From contig JASLLE010000023.1 in assembly GCA_030747175.1 (NCBI GenBank), positions 1 to 35,301 on the forward strand: DNA of 35,301 bases, read 5' to 3'. Position 1 is the stretch's first letter. Each line of letters begins with the position of its first letter. Below, piece after piece: positions 31,757 to 35,301 of this stretch. The position numbers and the translations under genes are program-made. The notes beneath the pieces are model-generated. The model was not told the origin of the DNA and ran no database searches. It saw nothing but the letters and a program-made list of their open reading frames with translations. Origin of the DNA: Dehalococcoidia bacterium (GTDB lineage Bacteria > Chloroflexota > Dehalococcoidia > Lucifugimonadales > Lucifugimonadaceae).

Positions 31757-32812
31757 TCACTTTCGGGCCACGTAGTACGCGTTCTGCAGATCGTGGTCTA
31801 GCCGGTGGACTTCGACCCGCGATAATCCCGCATCCGCCAGCATATCCCTCGCTTTCGCCTCGCCCCACATCGTTCCGAGACCCGTGCCGTCCAATGCCAG
31901 CGAGACGGTCATGCAGTGCATAACGGAGATGGCGTACAGGAAAGTCCCGATCGGGTTATCGATGTTTTCCTGCAACTCGGACGAGGCTGCGATGTCCTGC
32001 ATCAGGAAGACCCCGTCATCTCGCAGAGCATCGGAAATACCGGCAAGAACCGACGCCAGGTCTGCCTGGTCGTGGATGGCGTCGAACGCCGTGATCAGGT
32101 CGTACTGTCCGGGCGTACCGAGCTTCGTCACGTCTTTCGCTTCGAACACCAGGTTCGTAACACCGTTCTCTTTCGCCTGGCTCCTGCCTACCGAGGTCGC
32201 CTCGTCGGATAGATCGAAACCGGTGAAGCGGCTTTTCGGGTACTCCAGCGCCATGATGTTCAGGGCGCGACCGCTGCCACATCCAACGTCCAGCACATCG
32301 ATGCCGTCCCTGAGCGAATCCGTTAACCCGGGAACGAGCGGGAGTATGTGGTCGAGCAGCGCGGGAACGACGGTCTGCCCGCTGTCCTCCGCCATCACCT
32401 CCTGGAAGCGCGGGAACTCCGAGTAGGGGACGCCGCCGCCGTTCTTGAAGCAGTCGATGATGCTGTCTTCCACGGTGCCGAGTAACGGGACGTACTGGAG
32501 GAAGGCTGCAATGTTGTCGGGAGCTGCGTCCCGGGTCAGGAACGCCGCGTGCTCTTCCGGGAGCGAATACGTGGCATCGTCGGGCCGATACTCGATAACC
32601 TGCGCTGCCACCATCGCCCCCAGCCACTCCCGCACGTAACGTTCATTGAGACCGGACGCGTCAGCGATTCCCTGGCTGGTCGACGGCGCCAACCCGGCCA
32701 TGACATCCAGCAATCCTGAGCGGTGGCCGATGGATGTCATCAACGCCAGCGACCCGGCATTGAGCGTCTCCACCATCCTGTCGCCGAACGCCTCGGCCTT
32801 CGCCTGGTCCAT
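31757..32812 (-). CDS. Class I SAM-dependent methyltransferase with N-terminal winged-helix part
   Basis: This 351-aa protein has an N-terminal domain (IGHRSGLLDVMAGL, GIADASGLNERYVREWLGAMVAAQVIEY) that looks like the dimerisation/winged-helix part of O-methyltransferase-like proteins. The catalytic half follows: IDVLDVGCGSGRALN (173-181 core), then FTGFDLSDEATSVG and the YDLITAFDAIHDQADL strand. The ATG at 32812 has GGAGG 7 nt upstream, so the longer open frame to 32962 is not needed. The layout resembles mycobacterial Rv2258c-like methyltransferases. The substrate is unknown. It is divergent from the crotonase-fold gene across 151 bp. Confidence 0.87.
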   Translation of the reverse strand: MDQAKAEAFGDRMVETLNAGSLALMTSIGHRSGLLDVMAGLAPSTSQGIADASGLNERYVREWLGAMVAAQVIEYRPDDATYSLPEEHAAFLTRDAAPDNIAAFLQYVPLLGTVEDSIIDCFKNGGGVPYSEFPRFQEVMAEDSGQTVVPALLDHILPLVPGLTDSLRDGIDVLDVGCGSGRALNIMALEYPKSRFTGFDLSDEATSVGRSQAKENGVTNLVFEAKDVTKLGTPGQYDLITAFDAIHDQADLASVLAGISDALRDDGVFLMQDIAASSELQENIDNPIGTFLYAISVMHCMTVSLALDGTGLGTMWGEAKARDMLADAGLSRVEVHRLDHDLQNAYYVARK

Positions 32813-32963
32813 ACATATCCTCCGTGCTGTGTAGGAACGTAATTGAGTTGCCGGGCGATGATAACTCGCGGGTGTGGCCGAGCTGGTCCGAAGGTAGACT
32901 GCCGGATTAAATACCGCGAACTGCCAGCGACCTGACCACATTCCTTGCACACTGGAGAACATC

Positions 32964-33866
32964 TTGGCGGAATACAGCCAGATCCTGTACGAGACCGACG
33001 GCCGGCTCGCCTACATCACGCTGAACCGGCCGGAAAAGCTGAACGCGCTTACCAATACGCTTCGCGCCGAGGTGATGGACGCCATGCGTCAGGCCGAGCA
33101 CGACGAACAGGTTGGCGTCATCGTCCTCCGCGCCAGCGGTCGGTCGTTTTCCGCCGGCTACGATCTGTCCCAGGCGCGAGCGGAGAACGTCTCCGAACTC
33201 GCAGGACGATCAGGTCTGCCGGACACGGGAACAACGCACCCTGGAGATAACCAGTGGGCGCGAAGCGTCGTCATGACCAACTGGATCATCTGGGAGCTGG
33301 CGAAGCCGGTGGTCGCCCAGATCCAGGGCCACTGTCTTGCCGGAGGCACCGAGCTCGCCACTGTCTGTGATTTCCGGATCGTGGCCGAGGATGCGCAGAT
33401 CGGATACCCCCCGGTCCGGGCGATGACGACGATGGACATGATGTGGACCCCCTGGTTCATGTCGCCGGCGAAAGCGCGGGAGTTCGCCTACATCGGCGAC
33501 TCGATCTCCGGCACGGACATGGTCACCGCCGGATGGGCCAACTACGCCGTCCCAAAAGAAGATCTCGGCGAGTTCACGGAGAAGTTCGCCCGGCGCATGG
33601 CGCACATCGACAACGAGATGCTGATGTACTCCAAGCGGGCGGTGAACCGGCAGTACGAAACGATGGGCATCCGGCAGGGGCTGGCATCTGGCACCGAGAT
33701 CCAGTCGATATCCTCACAGCGCGCCGCTGCATCTGAATGGCGCAGGCGTGTGCAGGAAGACGGCCTGAAAGCCGCGCTCGAGTGGCGTGACGGGCCGTTC
33801 CGCGATTTCCGCGGCGCATACGCCAGCGCGCCGAAAGACCGTCCGGTCGCCGGAACGGACAGGTAA
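32964..33866 (+). CDS. Enoyl-CoA hydratase/isomerase (crotonase) family protein
   Basis: This 300-aa protein starts at a TTG (32964) with GGAG 6 nt upstream. Crotonase marks are ITLNRPEKLNALT, the oxyanion loop SFSAGYDLS (A64-G65), and QGHCLAGGTELATVCDFRIVAEDAQIG with Glu130. The second catalytic Glu of true hydratases (GxPE) is replaced by Pro: GYPP, P150. It therefore probably catalyses a different crotonase reaction (isomerase, dehalogenase, ring or decarboxylase type). The C-terminal ~60 residues (SSQRAAASEWRRRVQEDGLKA) form a helical tail longer than usual. It precedes the DUF427 gene on the same strand by 113 bp. Confidence 0.88.
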   Translation: MAEYSQILYETDGRLAYITLNRPEKLNALTNTLRAEVMDAMRQAEHDEQVGVIVLRASGRSFSAGYDLSQARAENVSELAGRSGLPDTGTTHPGDNQWARSVVMTNWIIWELAKPVVAQIQGHCLAGGTELATVCDFRIVAEDAQIGYPPVRAMTTMDMMWTPWFMSPAKAREFAYIGDSISGTDMVTAGWANYAVPKEDLGEFTEKFARRMAHIDNEMLMYSKRAVNRQYETMGIRQGLASGTEIQSISSQRAAASEWRRRVQEDGLKAALEWRDGPFRDFRGAYASAPKDRPVAGTDR

Positions 33867-33928
33867 CGCAAGGGCGGCGGTGATGGCGGCGGAACAGGCG
33901 GAATCGCAACCACTGGACGCCGGGCAGT

Positions 33929-33948
33929 GATGCCATTCTTTTGGCATC
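33929..33948 (+). terminator. Small hairpin after the crotonase gene
   Basis: GATGCCA, loop TTCTTT, TGGCATC: a 7-bp stem 62 bp past the crotonase stop and 32 bp before the DUF427 start. It has no U-tract after it, so it would be weak. Confidence 0.35.
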
Positions 33949-33979
33949 GGTCTGGGAACGGCGATATCTGGAGGGATCA

Positions 33980-34744
33980 ATGCAGGCAGTTAAAGGCCCG
34001 GGCGCAGACCCGAAGTATTACGGCGTCGCAATCGAGCCATCGGCACGTCGGTTGCGCGTGATGTTCAACGGCGAGGTGATCGCTGACAGTACGAACACGC
34101 AATTGATGTTCGAGACGCGCCACCGCCCCGTCTACTACTTCCCGACCAGCGATGTCCGCATGGACCTGCTTGAGCCGACCGACCACGGCACCACCTGACC
34201 GTGGAAGGGAGAGGCCAGGTACTGGTCTATCGAGGTGGGCGATCAGGTATCAGAGAACGCCGTCTGGAACTATCCAGAACCGATCGAGGGGTGCCCGGAC
34301 ATCGCCGGGTACGTGGCCTTCTACTGGGACCGGGTAGATGCGTGGTACGAGGAGGACGAGCAGGTCTTCAAACACGCCCGGGACCCGTACACGCGCATCG
34401 ACTGCCTGAACAGCTCTCGTCACGTAGAAGTTCTGGTGAACGGGGTGAAGGTGGCCGACACGACAAACCCGGTGTTGCTCTTTGAGACGGGCCACATCAC
34501 CCGCTACTACATCCCTTCAATCGACGTGGATATGTCGGTGCTTGAGCCAACGGATACGAGCACGATGTGTCCGTACAAAGGCCCGGCGCGCTACTGGACC
34601 GTATCCGCGGGCGGGGAGTCGTTCACGGACTACGTCTGGCAGGTATCGGCGCCGCTGCCGGAAGCGTCCAGGATCGCCGACCACCTGTGTTTCTACGACG
34701 AGCGTGACGAGGTGCAGGTCATCGTGGACGGAGAGCCGGTTTAG
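33980..34744 (+). CDS. Tandem DUF427 protein with an in-frame UGA at a conserved Cys position
   Basis: From ATG 33980, with GGAGG 5-6 nt upstream, a single frame runs 254 codons to TAG 34742-34744 and is broken only by TGA at codon 73 (34196-34198). Both halves are DUF427 repeats: VAIEPSARRLRVMFNGEVIADS with RPVYYFPTSDVRMDLLEPTD, and HVEVLVNGVKVADTTNPVLLF with RYYIPSIDVDMSVLEPTD. After each LEPTD comes a short stretch and P-W/Y-K-G-x-A-R-Y-W. In the second repeat this is preceded by Cys (TSTMCPYKG, codon 197); in the first the same position is the UGA (HGTT-UGA-PWKG). It is thus a nonsense-mutated gene, a sequencing error, or a selenocysteine codon. The fold is a beta-barrel of unknown function. 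Confidence 0.7.
34209..34231 (+). other. Hairpin just after the UGA (possible bacterial SECIS-like element)
   Basis: AGGCCAG (34212-34218) pairs with CTGGTCT (34222-34228, one G-U) around the loop GTA. A G-A mismatch and two more pairs extend the stem to 34209-34231. The loop starts with G and lies 20 nt after the UGA, within the placement expected for bacterial selenocysteine insertion hairpins. The bases also encode the conserved GEARYWS text, so the fold could be chance. Confidence 0.25.
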
Positions 34745-34771
34745 ATCGGCGCCATACCCGAACTTAACCAC

Positions 34772-34860
34772 CCCCTAACCCCCGCTCCTGAATCAGGAGG
34801 GGGCCGTGTTGAGCCTCCTCCCTGGGAGGGAGGAGGTCTGGAGGTGGGTTGAAATACCCT
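34772..34860. repeat. REP-like nested palindromes
   Basis: CTCCTGA-A-TCAGGAG (34785-34799) and CCTCCTCCCT-GGG-AGGGAGGAGG (34814-34836, 10 bp perfect) lie inside an outer pair CCACCCCCTAACC / GGAGGTGGGTT. It sits between the DUF427 stop and the ROK kinase start and would also end transcription of the DUF427 gene. Confidence 0.75.
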
Positions 34861-34900
34861 GGCGCCGAAGCCGTTCACCGGCTCCGTTAGAATCCGGGCC

Positions 34901-35301
34901 ATGTCGAGCAACATCAACTACGTCCTCGCCGGCGACATCGGCGGGACGAACATGCGTGCGGCGCTTGCCGATCGCAACGGTTCACTGCTGGCGAGGGGGA
35001 CCGTTGCGACCGAACCCGAGAGCGGTCTCCCGATGGCCGAAGAGCGATTAAGGGCGTTGTTTGAAGAGGCGGTTTCCGGCGTCCCCCGTGACGAGGTCGG
35101 CGGAGTTGTCATGTCGTCCGCCGGACCGATCGACCCGGGCACCGGCGTCTACGTATACCCCCCGAACCTGCCGGGCTGGCACGGCAAGACTATGAAGCCG
35201 GGACTGGCGGTTTCGCTGGATATGCCTGTGTCGATAGGCCATGACGCCACGCTCGGCGCTCTTGCGGAGTCGCGCTACGGCGTAGGCAAGGGCGCGCAAC
35301 A
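34901..35301 (+). CDS. ROK family sugar kinase (glucokinase-like), 3' part missing
   Basis: The frame is open from ATG 34901 to the window edge (133 codons). It starts NINYVLAGDIGGTNMRAALA, the phosphate-binding DIGGTN motif of the ROK/hexokinase superfamily, followed by GVVMSSAGPIDPGTG, PPNLPGWHG and the catalytic-Asp segment VSIGHDATLGALAE, ending at GVGKGAQ. ROK glucokinases phosphorylate glucose or related sugars; sugar preference cannot be read, and a ROK repressor is unlikely because no N-terminal HTH is present. No clear ribosome site is seen before the ATG, and the REP-like element ends about 40 bp upstream. Confidence 0.87.
   Translation, partial: MSSNINYVLAGDIGGTNMRAALADRNGSLLARGTVATEPESGLPMAEERLRALFEEAVSGVPRDEVGGVVMSSAGPIDPGTGVYVYPPNLPGWHGKTMKPGLAVSLDMPVSIGHDATLGALAESRYGVGKGAQ

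Noticed and set aside
33941-33979. Upstream ATG for the DUF427 gene
   Set aside because: It lies inside a small hairpin and lacks a ribosome site, while the ATG at 33980 has GGAGG at the right distance.
1-35301. CRISPR arrays, rRNA genes, phage structural genes, insertion-sequence transposases
   Set aside because: I saw no regularly spaced short repeats, no rRNA sequence, and no transposase or phage proteins in the frames read.

Overview
This is a GC-rich bacterial window with many TTG and GTG starts and genes overlapping by about 4 bp. The EtfAB pair, an aldehyde:ferredoxin oxidoreductase, a cobalamin salvage operon, a sulfatase and crotonase/acyl-CoA ligase genes fit an uncultivated Chloroflexota genome (SAR202/Dehalococcoidia-like). 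That placement is inference from gene content; no rRNA or other marker settles it.

Layout. 1-2222 (minus): a three-gene run of a 52-aa membrane protein, a SAM methyltransferase, and a membrane-anchored alkaline-phosphatase/sulfatase-superfamily protein cut by the window edge. 2692-4772: an MFS transporter, an NTF2/lumazine-binding-like small protein, and a decayed copy of the MFS 3' end. 5039-5486 (minus): a small secreted protein with its own promoter and terminator. 5715-10605 (plus): an AOR-family oxidoreductase, a URO-D-like protein and a DAO-type FAD oxidoreductase. 10702-11109 (minus): tRNA-Ala(GGC) followed at once by a GIY-YIG nuclease gene and then an exact second copy of the tRNA 3' end. 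11433-14715 (minus): rsmG, a flippase-like membrane protein and an MFS transporter, overlapping by 4 bp each. 15093-17421 (plus): etfB, etfA and a hypothetical gene, closed by a strong terminator. 17637-20810: an oxalate-CoA-ligase-like enzyme divergent from a sulfatase.

21014-30243 is the largest unit: a promoter, cobalamin riboswitch and intrinsic terminator, then btuC, btuF, btuD (with an extra C-terminal domain), cobO, a degenerate cobO paralogue, cobT, cobS, cobQ and cobU. Together these would import corrinoids, adenosylate them and attach the nucleotide loop, under B12-responsive control. REP-like palindromes have entered between cobQ and cobU. The rest holds an NHL-repeat protein, a small winged-helix-like protein, a methyltransferase, a crotonase-fold protein, a tandem DUF427 gene with one in-frame UGA, and the start of a ROK kinase.

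The items most worth a second look are the UGA that replaces a conserved cysteine in the DUF427 gene, the tRNA/GIY-YIG/tRNA-tail module, and the degenerate second cobO inside the B12 operon.
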